Below, piece by piece: positions 11,618 to 22,049 of a stretch of 64,000 bases of DNA (positions within the stretch are counted from its first letter, which is position 1; the number at the start of each line of letters is the position of its first letter). Where the stretch lies: assembly GCA_039619475.1 (NCBI GenBank), contig CM077115.1, forward strand, positions 142,240,172 through 142,304,171, read 5' to 3'. The position numbers were made by a program, and so were the translations under genes. Below the pieces are notes generated by a model. That model did not search any database. It was not told the DNA's origin and saw nothing but the letters and a program-made list of their open reading frames with translations. Origin of the DNA: Icerya purchasi. Its lineage: Eukaryota; Arthropoda; Insecta; Hemiptera; Monophlebidae.

Positions 11618-11995
11618 GTGACAGCAGCAAATTTTATTCAAAATTTTTTTAAAGATTCGGGTGTAGATGCCGTTATTTCAAGTATGCCAGATCTACTATC
11701 TCCACCACCTCCTACACCACCACAAGCTCATTTTCAAGTTTCATCACCGGCAGCACTGCCTCTAGTAGAATTGCAACAAAAATTGATTATATTTCAATCA
11801 CCGCCATCGCCACTACCTTATCAACCATCAACTCCATTAGCGTCATCAACTCCTGTCTCATCTCTGCCGCTTACATAGATTTCACTTCCACCATTTTCAC
11901 AACCGCCTACGTCACTACCACAGCATTTGGTCACACAAATACCTCTTCCTCCAGTACTAACACCACCACCAATATTGATACTTACCAAATACTAA
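11618..11995 (+). pseudogene. Proline-rich ORF, unknown
   Basis: The frame carries many PPPP and SPPSPLP stretches and is interrupted by TAG at 11876-11878. It then continues in the same frame with more proline-rich sequence to about 11995 (IPLPPVLTPPP). No start or domain is recognised. It lies back to back with the Polinton-type gene at 12106-12799 and may belong to the same decayed element, but that is only inferred from position. Low-complexity composition makes a function call impossible. Confidence 0.35.
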
Positions 11996-12105
11996 TAATC
12001 AATAAGGTGACTGAATGTATTCTTCTTCAGCCAACTGTGTTCCTTAATTGGCTGAATCTCGCTATCTACACCAGTATTTCAACTTTTTTTAGATGCGTGT
12101 AAAAT

Positions 12106-12799
12106 TCAAGATCTTTTAAGACTTATTCCAGCAATGCAAGAAATTTTTCGGTTAGTGATAAAATTTTTATAATAACCTTGTCCACTATGCTCATTAGCAT
12201 AAAACGGTGGACGAATTATATTATTATATTTCGAATTTTTAAGACCTTTCAATCTACCATCAGCACGCAAATGAGCTCCTATAAATTCCAGTAATTGTTT
12301 ATATAGTTTGAAATCATCAATCGTATATACATTCTTATCTACATCCGTCTCCAACAGTAAATGCATTACACTGGAGGTATATGGGAATTTCACACGATTA
12401 TTCCCTTTTCCTACATATATTTCTTTTCGATCTTCATTCCACGAAATTGGTGTTGTCCCCATTATATACTCATCAACAAAATGATTATACTTTATTCTAT
12501 AAATTTGATTGTTATTTATCGGAGATCATCTCTGTTAATACAAAAAAGACCTATACCACTTAGATCAAATGAGCCAGAATCTGATTCATCATCTATATCA
12601 TCACCTTTATCTTTCCTGGAGTGCTATGTACTAGTTTTTGTTTTGCAACTGGAGATTCATTTATTCATCCTTTTTCATTGTTTTAGGTTTTTGTAATGCT
12701 TCCCGAATGTCAGATAACGGCTTCATAACTGGTTCCAGCACAACAGTTGCTGTATTTGAGATAGATTTGGCCTCATTTTTCAACAAATTATATTTATTT
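12106..12799 (-). pseudogene. Polinton-associated protein gene, C-terminal part
   Basis: The minus-strand frame resembles proteins I associate with Polinton/Maverick elements (a domain I recall as DUF8207). It has an N-terminal part with LEPVMKPLSDI just inside 12799, then a conserved core with YTIDDFKLYKQLLEF, GAHLRADGRLKG and SKYNNIIRP near 12210-12330. In-frame stops occur, one after KKDE near 12674, and a further frame break precedes the core. The upstream half lies on the other side of the I-like LINE at 12800-17406. Function unknown; in Polintons these proteins are probably virion-related. Family recall is from memory without a search. Confidence 0.55.
12788..12799 (+). repeat. Target-site duplication, left copy (pair at 17407-17418)
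   Basis: TTATATTTATTT is repeated exactly at 17407-17418. It is AT-rich, but it lies just where the LINE tail starts, and removing one copy with the LINE joins the reading frame of the interrupted gene. Confidence 0.75.
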
Positions 12800-12881
12800 T
12801 TTTTTTAAATATATTTATTTATTGTCGCTCGACAATGGAGCCATTTGCGACGAATATATTACATCTTAACAGTTAACATAT

Positions 12882-15860
12882 TTAGATACTATTATACATA
12901 TTTACATGTTTTAGGTATGTTAGTACATTTTCACAATTTGATCTGTTGTTGTAAAGGAGTTCTGGTGTAGGTTTTCCTACCATGTCGCAGGCTGCTCGCT
13001 GTATTTCCCACTTTTTGCATGTGAAGAGGTGATCTATCGAGAAAGTCTCTGCGCAGATTTCACAAATGGGCGCCGGCTCCTTGTCGAGGATGTACTTGTG
13101 GCTAAATGAGCAGTGCCCTATTCTTAGTCTTGAAATAACTGTTTCGTCCTGTCTTTTTGGCCAATAGTTGGTTTCCCAGTCGGCAATTTCGTTTTTGATG
13201 CGGCGTAGTTTGTTTTGGATTGGAGAGATTCGATTCCACTCTTTTTGCCAAGCTGAGCGAGTCACCTTTCTGATATGTCTGGTTAAGGACGAGTCCATTT
13301 TTTCGCGTCGGTTTAAATCTGCTATGGTTTCTTGAAAGGTTGTGTGCCATGGTGGTAGTTCTCTTATGTCCTTTACGATGTCTGGTGTGCCAAAGTTGAT
13401 GTTTTTAATTGTATTTAGGCATCGTATTCCCAATGGCTTCGGAGTTTTTGGGTATTTCTCATATAGTTGAATAAAGTTTGGCGAAATAGTTTTTTCGGAA
13501 GTAGGATTCGTTAAATTTGAAATCATTTTTGTATAGTATTTCAGGGATGAGAAAATTCTTCTATGTTGCAATGGAAAGATGTTTGATTCTACGTGAAGGC
13601 TAGCAATTGGGCTGGTGTAAAATGCTCCTGTAATGAGTCTTAGAGCTGAATTTTGAACGGTGTCCAGTTTTTTCAGAACATTTTCTTTGGCACTACTGTA
13701 AATCACGGACCCGTAGTCCAACTTGGAATTGTTTTATTCATTGAGAAGGATAGTCCATTTGATGAAGCCCAATCAAGCAATTTGTTCGTTGTAGATTGTA
13801 AAGTGCTATTTAGATTATCTAAGCTTGAGGAAGTCATATAAATGACTAAGTCGTCAGCAAACAGTTCGTATTTGACTGGAGGATCTATGATTTTAGATAT
13901 ATCTGATATACTAATTATGAATAAAGTTGGGCTAATTATAGAGCCCTGCGGTGTGCCATTTTCTTGTATTTTTGGGAGGGATAAGACATCTTGAATACGA
14001 ACCTGGAAAGTCCTATTTGACAGAAAGTCTTTTATGTATTCAAGCATATTTCCGTTTATATTCCATTCTATGAGCGTTTTAATGATTTTATGCCTCCATA
14101 TTCTATCAAAGGCTTTTTCAAGGTCAAAACTTATGAGCATGGTGTATTGACTCGTTACAAAACCGTCACAAATATGCTGTTGTAACTTTGCTAGATGATC
14201 TATGGTGCTTCTTCGAGAGCGGAAACCATATTGCATTGGATCCCATAGTTTCTTTTGTTCAAGAGTCCATTTTAATCTGGTGTTTATTATTTTCTCCATG
14301 ACTTTACATAACGTGTTGGTAAGCGAGATTGGACGGTAGCTAGAAGGAGAAAGGGAATCTTTTCCTGGTTTTAATAACGGGATTATGTGAGCGTTTTTCC
14401 AAATGTTTGGTATCTTTTTAGATTTCCAGATAAGTTTGAGGAACTTGCTAATTGTGTGAAGAGATGCAGAATTTAATTTTTTGACCATATCTATATGGGT
14501 GTCGTCTGGTCCAGCGGCTGAGGATTTCATATGTTTCAGGGCGTATAAAAGTTCGTCATATGTAAGAGGTCGGTTGAAGTCATGGTTAGGCTCATCTATG
14601 TAATTTAAATCTTGTTGTTTAATTCGACGCTTTATGTCAATGAAGGCAGTTGTGTAATTTTCTGTAGAGGACATTTGGTAGAAGTGGTTAGCGATCTGGT
14701 TGGCGACATCTGTTTTATTCGAGAATATTTTAGAATTGTATTCAATCGCTGTGATTGAGGTGAATTTTTTTTTGTTTGATAACATTTTTACTTTATTCCA
14801 TACTTCTTCTATAGGGGTGTGCGAGTTGAAAGAAGAAGTGAATTTTATCCAAGATCGTTTTTTTGCTTCCCGAATGGTGTGTTTGCATCTTGCTCTGGCA
14901 ATTTTAAAATTTTTTAAATTTTCTTGACTAGGATGACGTTTGATTAAGGTTAACATACGGTTTTTTTTGTTTTATTTCTGTTTTGCATTCATTGTTCCAC
15001 TAAACTGTTTGTTTTTTTGTTATGGTTACACTGTTTCGAGGGATGTATTGAGTAGCGGTTTCCAGGATACCCTTCACGATATGGTTATTTGCCTCATTTA
15101 CGTCGCTGAGATTTTCTGGAAGTTGTAAATTTAACAATTCGGTGTAGTTTTGCCAGTCTGCGTCTTTGATTCTCCATGTCGGATATTTTTTGTATTGATC
15201 GTGTCTGACTAGTGTTTGAAGTGAAATTAAAATGGGAAAATGGTCGCTTCCAAATAAAGTAGGAAGGGTAATCCAGTTAACCATTGGAGCTAATGAACTG
15301 CTACAAATGGATAGATCTATAGCTGAAAAGGAGCCATTGTATGAATTGAAGTGGGTGTGCGATCCGTTGTTGAGTAAGCTGAGATTTTCGCGATCGATGA
15401 ATTTTTCTATGTTTTTTCCTCTGCCATTGGAGGTGGTTGAGCCCCATAATGTATTATGAGAATTGAAATCACCACTCAAGATAAACGGAGTTGGTAATTG
15501 TTTGATAATGTGATCGAGGCAGTTCTCTGTAATTTCATCGGATTGGTGTAAGTATATTGAGCAGAGAGTGAGCTTGAATGGATGTTTTATTGTGACGGCT
15601 ATGGCCTGTAAGTTTGTGTGTAAAGTTTGAGGCTCGCAGCATAGTTTATTTTTGACTCCAATAAGAACTCCGCCTCTAGCGATTGTATCGGTTGAAATGT
15701 CTTTGCGAAATATTTCGAAGTTTTTTAGGTTATATTGTTCAGCTGGTTTCAACTTGATCTCTTATAGAAGTAAAATGTCCGGATTTTTTTGTGCGATCAA
15801 AATCTGTAATTCTGGATGTTTGGTTCGTATACTGTTGAGATTCCAGTTTAAAATTTTCAT
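12882..15860 (-). pseudogene. I-like LINE ORF2: endonuclease, reverse transcriptase, C-terminal zinc motif
   Basis: ATG at 15858-15860, then an APE-type endonuclease (MKILNWNLNS, SGDFNSHN, SAIDLSI, GSDHFP), a linker, and RT with SYRPISLT, SFDLEKAFDRIW, GTPQGSIISP and LFADDLVIY. A C-terminal region follows with SRLRIGHC and CEICAETFSIDHLFTC. Damage: TAA at 15762-15764 (Gln expected), TAG at 14999-15001 (Trp expected), a one-base gain in the T8 run at 14961-14968, and an internal deletion near 13705-13720 that removes roughly 80 codons between the RT end and the LDYGSVIY region. It cannot make an active protein. Confidence 0.9.
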
Positions 15861-15905
15861 AATATCGAGATATTATCTACGGTTATTTTAAATTGACTGA
15901 GGTTC

Positions 15906-17078
15906 CTATTTTTGAACCCCTGCTGCTGTTGCAGCCCGCTCCACTTCGTCTTCCAGCTTATTGATGATTTTTGTAAATTTTATTTTGGTGCCTCTGTGTA
16001 GTAAAAGTTCGCGCGTATCTTTCAGCATCTTGATCAATGTTGGAGTATCAGCGATTGAAAGATCATCTTTGACCTGAGTGACGTTTTGTGCGTTGGGTGC
16101 TTTGCACATGTCTACGAACATTGTAAAATTTTGAAAGCTGAGGTGATATACGTGTTGGTTTTTAACGATATGTTCTTCCAGAGGGGCAAAGATTTCTTTT
16201 AACGTAGGTTGTGGTTTTCCATTCTCGTTTTCTTCCTCCGATTGGGTATCCGTTTCTTTTGTACGAAGAGATGCTTTGGTGGTTGGTTTTAGTTTTTTTT
16301 TAGCCGATTTAGCAGGTTTTTGACTCGAGTCTGTGTCAATATTGTTTGACTGACTGCATGAGGAAAATGAGAGAGGTCTCTTTACTGCTTCGGTTGACAG
16401 AGGAGGGGAGCTGTTGAGATCTACACTGTTGTTAGGGTAAGATGAGTTTTGTTGAGTTTCCGTTACATCTATGTCGTCTTCCCAGTGTTCGGTTTCAAAT
16501 GATAATTTTTCTTCGATTTCAGGACAATTTTCGGCTCTGTGGCCCTTGCTATGGCATTTAAAACATGAGAATTCATCACAGGTTAGGAAAATTCGATGAT
16601 TTTGTTCGTTGTACTGAACTAAGAATGTTCCAGGAATTTTCTCCTTGTCAAAATCGGTGGTAGTGTAGAATTGGCGTCTCCAGCTTATTATATGGCCGAA
16701 GAATTGGTCATGCGGATTTAATCTGAGGTAAGATAATGAAGTGGTGATTTCAAGTTTTAGTTGGCTTTTTACGTAATCTTCCAAAATGTAGTTGGGGATG
16801 GACGGACTGACATGAGAGAGTACAATTTTCTTCATAGGGTTTGTTAGCCTGCGGCATTTTATAAAATTTTCTTCGATTTTAATGCCTCCGTGGTTGGCGA
16901 AGAATTCATCTACGAGCTCTTTGGACTGTAAATGAATGACTAAACGGTTTTTGCTCACTTTAGATGCTGCAATGATATGTTTTGGATCTTTGATAGATTT
17001 GGATTTAGTTAATGCGACTAAATAGTCCCTGATTTTAAAATCTAATATACAATTAAATACTAGACCTTGCTCTTCCAT
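15906..17078 (-). CDS. I-like LINE ORF1 (nucleic-acid-binding Gag-like protein)
   Basis: A single open frame of 390 codons. The N-terminal half carries a conserved block shared with the other I-like copies here (CRRLTNPMKKIVLSHVSPSI, WRRQFYTT). One CCHC zinc knuckle (CFKCHSKGHRAENC) lies near residues 197-210. A low-complexity basic stretch and a conserved C-terminal helical domain (LSFQNFTMFVDM; GTKIKFTKIINKLE) follow. The family role is binding element RNA and forming ribonucleoprotein particles. The start at 17078 is the first ATG; the sequence upstream is non-coding 5' UTR. ORF1 is intact while the neighbouring ORF2 is broken. Confidence 0.85.
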   Translation of the reverse strand: MEEQGLVFNCILDFKIRDYLVALTKSKSIKDPKHIIAASKVSKNRLVIHLQSKELVDEFFANHGGIKIEENFIKCRRLTNPMKKIVLSHVSPSIPNYILEDYVKSQLKLEITTSLSYLRLNPHDQFFGHIISWRRQFYTTTDFDKEKIPGTFLVQYNEQNHRIFLTCDEFSCFKCHSKGHRAENCPEIEEKLSFETEHWEDDIDVTETQQNSSYPNNSVDLNSSPPLSTEAVKRPLSFSSCSQSNNIDTDSSQKPAKSAKKKLKPTTKASLRTKETDTQSEEENENGKPQPTLKEIFAPLEEHIVKNQHVYHLSFQNFTMFVDMCKAPNAQNVTQVKDDLSIADTPTLIKMLKDTRELLLHRGTKIKFTKIINKLEDEVERAATAAGVQK

Positions 17079-17406
17079 TGGGTGTTGAAATTCGGTAACT
17101 GGTGAAATTTTGGTTTTAGTTTTTTGAGCATAAGTGGTGGTCTTCTATGAGTTCATGATTGCAGTATTTTCTGGGTTTTTTCAATTTATATATTGATCGG
17201 CGAGAATTCGCCGGTCAAAAAGTTATTTTAATGCACTTACGTACGTATGATTAATGCAGCATATGTTTAACACAGAGATAAGATAAGAAAGGAAAAAAAG
17301 AAAAAAAAAAACTAAGAAAAAAAATAAAACTAAATTAGGAACACGTGATAAGCGATAATTTAACGCGAGAACGCACGACTGTTCACTTTCACATTATGTT
17401 GTCTTT

Positions 17407-17580
17407 TTATATTTATTTGTAATATCTTTACATAATTTTTCCAATTCCTCTTTAAGATGTATTTCTTCCTCAATTTTTTTCAGAGAATTCGCTTTATTTT
17501 TTATCATTAAACTTTTCATCATCATCAACAATTATAAATTCATCAAAACCTCAACGAAATCGTCTTTTATATACTTAACT
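17407..17580 (-). pseudogene. Polinton-associated protein gene, N-terminal coiled-coil part
   Basis: The minus-strand frame is charged and helical (KKIEEEIHLKEELEKLC) and runs into the TSD. Across the LINE insertion it joins the frame at 12799 without a shift once one TSD copy is removed. This shows that both pieces were one gene and that the LINE landed inside it. Further upstream (17580-17640) the frame is broken by stops. Confidence 0.6.
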
Positions 17581-17639
17581 CTCTTTATCAATCACAAGAA
17601 ATCCATATCTACTTTCCCAACAAAGTCCACAAATTTTTT

Positions 17640-18097
17640 TAAATTCTAGAAGCGAACACACACCATTTCAGTGTTAATTTTATATTCTATCCTTCTTGGC
17701 ACTCGTGGGCTATGTCATGTCATTGCGGCCATGTGTGTCCAAATTGTATTGTAAACGTTTAATTATTAGTGTTAATTCCATATCCTTCTATTCGACATAC
17801 GTGAGCTATGTTAATGATATTCTTTGCTCCTATTCCATGACGTTTTAGGATTCAATCTACTTATTTATATACACTATTCTGTTAGTCTAGCTTATTTGTA
17901 AAAGTTGTTAGTGGCCAGATGATTTCTCACTGGGCTAAAAAAAAACAAAAAAAAACATGTTCATTGTATATGTGTCGCATATTTACATCATCCTGCGCGA
18001 ATACAATAATAAAATTGGCATTATCCCTTAACATATATTTCGGTATCTTTACATGTCTGACAGAGATAAAAACAATTTATATTTTTATGACGGCCCG
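17640..18097. other. AT-rich segment without recognised gene
   Basis: I see no domain or stable frame. By position it may be the promoter or 5' flank of the Polinton-type gene, or flanking DNA of the R1-like insertion. Confidence 0.4.
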
Positions 18098-21000
18098 TTT
18101 TTTTTTTGTTTTTTTTTTTTTTTTTTGGTCCCCAATTCGTAATACGATGGGGTAAATATATTTAGAAAATTTATACCAATAATTTATATAAATAACAGGT
18201 CTGACCTGAGCCCGTCCATTTAAGTTTACGGAATCCTGACAGACTGTTTTACAATGTTAATAATAATTAGTATACATAAATTTAACATTAATACAGGTGT
18301 ACATGTACTTTACGGTGATTTATTTCGGCTATCGTAAAACTATTGAATATTGTAAATAGCTTAGTTACTAATTGATCAGGGCTAATATTGCTAAAATCTG
18401 TATTACTATGGTTACAGCCGGTAAAGATATGCTTAATATTATCAGGAAAGTTACACGTTACACAGTTATTTGAGTGTGCAATTTTATGTTTATGTAAATA
18501 ATCTTTAAATAGGCCGTGTCCAGTAAGAAATTGGACATTAAACAAATTTGGCGTAAAAACTTTATGTAGTCTATCATCTATGGTTGGAAATTATTTTTTA
18601 GCTATACCATTATATTTGTCCCACTGCGCCTGAAATTTATTATTATAATACTTATCTAATATATAAGTGTTTAAACTGTTTAAGCATTAACGAGGTTTTT
18701 TCGTGTATGAAGTAAGGTTGATGATACAGTATGTTATGGAATTCATGATTTAAATTTATATTATTTTTTATTAAAAATATGTTAATATGTTTCTGTATTT
18801 TGTAAGTTAATGGTTGTAATACCTGCAATGACAGCGCTTGCCACATAGTTGGTAGTTCTATAAGCTTTAATAATTTTTATTGCAATAGTTCTCTGAGAAC
18901 TTTTTAATATATTTTGAAATCTTTTAACTTTTAAAATATCGATATGTATTACACTACCATAAAGTATGTTAGGCAATATTATACTTTTATATAAGGTTAG
19001 TCCCTTCTTGTAATTTAATCGGTTATTATTATTATATAATTTGTTATTTTTTTAGTGATATAGTGAAAATAAAATTTTAAGTTATTGTCTATTAATATAC
19101 CTAAGTACTTAGTTTGACTAACCATACTAATATTTAATCCATATTGGAGCAAATTTAATCTTTTATCCTTTAAGTTTTTGTTAAACAACATGTAACTGAC
19201 TTGGATTCGTTAATATTTAAATTGCATTGTTCTAACCATTTCGCGATTTCTGTATAAACCTGGTAAACTTTATTTTCCAATACATTTTCATTCTTATCGG
19301 CTGTTACTATCGCGATATCATCTACGAAATTGAAAATGTTTACATTAGTGGATAATCTAATGTTTTGAGAGAAAACTATGTTCCACAAGTACAGTCCTAA
19401 AACAGACCCTTGCGGTCCTCCCATAACAGTTTCTTGTTTTTTTGAATAATTACCTATTTGTAATGCAGTGTAGCGATTTTTGAAATATCGATTTACAATG
19501 TTCAACATGCCATTATGTAATCCTAGTTCTTTTAATAATGCAAGTAATCTATTTAAATCTAAACTGTTGAAAGCCTTTGTTATATCAAGAGTAAGTAAGC
19601 ATGTACGGTAATTTTTATTTTTGTATATTCTTATTGTTTGTAAAATATTGTGTATAGCCAATTCAGATGATCCACCTGGTAATGCGTCATACTGGTTATC
19701 ATGTATTATTCTGTTATTTGCTACAAATTATTTTAATTTATGAAGAATACACTTTTCATAAATTTTACTGAAATTAGATAACAACAATATAGCTCTGTTA
19801 GAAGTAAACAAGTTCGGACTTTTATTCATTTTAGGTATTATAACTGTTTTACTTAATTTCCATTCTTGAGGATAATAACTATATTTAAACAGTACATTAA
19901 TAATTTTCGGTGTTACATCTAGTAACAAATTATGAAATATTTTAATAAATCCATTTGATATTCCATCAAGTCCTGCTGACACTTTATTTTTAAGTTGTTT
20001 AATGATTACGTTAACTTCTTCTTTAGTAATTGATATGTTTATGTTAGGTTCGTGTTCTTCTGCTTTAAATGGTTTTATGTTAAGGTATAACTTTGACATC
20101 AATAAGTTGAATTTATCCTTTTCTGTACATGCATAATTATTTAATGTTGGTATATTAATACTTTTTTCATTATTAGTTAATATTCTGTATTTTAATCCAA
20201 AGACATTTTTGTCTTCCAGTAATTTTTTCCAGGCTTTCAACTTAGCGTTTTTAATTATAAAATTATATTCCTTAAAATTTACTTTATAATTATTGTAATG
20301 GTTATGTTTTACATGTATGTTTTTACAGTTTCGATACTTTTTGTAAAAATCATTTACCAGTAATTTCTTTATTTGTAATTCAGTATTCCACCAATAGACA
20401 GTTGACCTGATGATGGAATATGAACTATTTAGAACTGTGTTGACATAGTTTTGAGAACTATTCAACCAACTTTTAATTTGTTGTATATCATTGCAGATAA
20501 CATGTACATCAATCATATAACTGAATTTTCTTAAATGAACTGCTAACTTATTGTAGTTAATAACTTTAATAACATTTTCTTCTGTCTTGCTTGTAACCAA
20601 AATTATGTTAACAGTATTATAAAAATGATCACTGGCATTTAATTCGTGACTAACTTCCCAATTTTGAACTCGATTTGTTAAATTTCTACTTACCAAAGTT
20701 AAGTCTATTACACTTTTTTGCTTATTTCTCTTAAAAGTATATTTGTTTTTAATATTTCAAATATGTAAGTCATGTAATTCTATTATATTTAATATTTCTT
20801 TCCTCTCATATTATTCACTGTATTCCATAGTAAATTCCGAGAATTTAGGACTCCCAACCATATAAATTTCATTAATTTATTATTCTGTAAATACATATCG
20901 ATAAACTGAAAATATTGAGTAGATACGTCATTTAGCAGTATGTACGTTAAAATAAAAGTAATATCCTCAATTTCAACAATAATAATGTTAAAAATATTAT

Positions 21001-21250
21001 ATATAAATTTAGTTTTTAAAGGTATTCCTAATCGATCGATTATCATAAGCTTGTTGTATGTTATGTTCTTAAAATTTGTGGGTACATAATTACTTTTACA
21101 TTTATCAAAAATAAATATAATATCTATATTTTTAGTTATCACTTTCATTAGTAAAATATCTCTAGCTACACTAGAGTGATTTTCATTGTACTGTAAGATC
21201 CATTGCTTATACTATGAAGTCTAGTTAGGGAATACATTTATTATAAATAT
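18098..21250 (-). pseudogene. R1-clade-like LINE ORF2, heavily decayed
   Basis: On the minus strand: endonuclease remains near 20790-21210 (GVLNSRNLLWNTV in place of the usual GDFNAKS, with the catalytic Asp lost), and an NWEVSHELNASDH-like block near 20640. The RT at 19170-20300 includes LLTLDITKAFNSLDL, GGPQGSVLGLYLWNIVF and FVDDIAIV. The LWN box after PQGSVLG and the C-terminal QFLTGHG...C..C...H...C block near 18420-18540 are R1-clade signatures. The catalytic box reads FVDD instead of FADD. Stops and frameshifts are frequent and AT content is very high, so this is one of the oldest LINEs here. The tail is an A run at 18098-18126, preceded by a stem-loop at 18130-18152. Confidence 0.75.
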
Positions 21251-21307
21251 ATATAGAAATACTGGTATTATTAATAATATACATTTCTTAATTTCTTATA
21301 TAGAAAT

Positions 21308-22042
21308 TTATTCTTCAGTTTCAGAATCACTGTCATGCGACTCATCAGTTGATTTATTGAGGTTTTTTAGTAGTCTTTTAAATCGACCTTTCATTGCTCC
21401 ATTCTGCAACAATCCGCAGTTTTCCGCTAACATTCTTTTTAATCCTTTGATATCACCTGTGAAAGTTTGTATGATATCTAATGGGCCATGTTGGCCTTTA
21501 ACCATATCCATTAGTATAGTGAAATTGGTGAAGGATAATGGATAACTTTTTTGTTCTGTTATATTTTCGGCTATTGGTGTTAACATCTCTTTTGTTGACA
21601 GTTTAATTTTTTTTTGAATTTTATGCGATTCTTTTTCTTTACTCGTATTTGTTTTGTTGATGGTTGATAAACATGTTTCGGTATTACTTTATTCAGATAG
21701 TTTATTTTGCATGTCTGTGAAAGTAAACTCCATTGCAGTTTGTGGTTCTGGTGTTATGGGATGTACTTGTTTAGCGACTGTTTGTTGTTGCTCACTTTTT
21801 TCCTTTGATACAGGAGTTTTGGAAGTATTTAATTTAACATGAGGTTTAATCAGTTTGCTAGGGTTTTGTATCGTCGGTTCGTCCTCTACCAAAAACAAAA
21901 TGTTCTCTTTCTCATTTTGTTGGCTAGAAGCTGGTTTGCTAGTCTGATCACTTTTTTGGTTTGTAAGTTTTGTCTGTTCTATTTTTGGACAAGTAGTTTC
22001 GTTGTGTGAGTGAGTTTTATAAGCTTTACACCACTTTTCTTC
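21308..22042 (-). pseudogene. I-like LINE ORF1, C-terminal part (host of nested insertions)
   Basis: On the minus strand the frame starts at the TSD and reads a degraded zinc knuckle (CKAYKTHSHNETTC, where the second Cys has become Tyr). It then crosses a low-complexity linker with breaks near 21689 and 21600. It ends in the conserved C-terminal domain (SYPLSFTNFTILMDM; KGRFKRLLKNL) at 21308. Alignment by eye to the ORF1 at 15906-17078 is clear. The upstream part is at 29582-30297, beyond the inserted block. Confidence 0.8.
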
Positions 22043-22049
22043 AGTTGTT
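22043..22049 (+). repeat. Target-site duplication, left copy (pair at 29575-29581)
   Basis: AGTTGTT is repeated at 29575-29581. Removing everything between the copies restores the ORF1 reading frame of the host I-like element exactly, which supports this as a true TSD although it is short. Confidence 0.8.

Larger units (their letters stand above)
12800..17406 (-). mobile_element. Full-length but defective I-like LINE
   Basis: Order on the minus strand: 5' UTR about 17079-17406, ORF1, a 45-base spacer, ORF2, a short 3' UTR ending in a nested stem-loop (12824-12851), then AAATAAAT and an A-rich tail. A 12-bp TSD flanks it. The endonuclease (GGDFN-like SGDFNSHN, SAIDLSI, GSDHFP) and the single zinc-knuckle ORF1 suit the I superfamily. 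There is no RNase H in this copy. Confidence 0.85.

Noticed and set aside
18130..18152. Rho-independent terminator
   Set aside because: The hairpin before a T-run on the plus strand is the minus-strand LINE 3' stem-loop and poly(A) tail, not a bacterial terminator.
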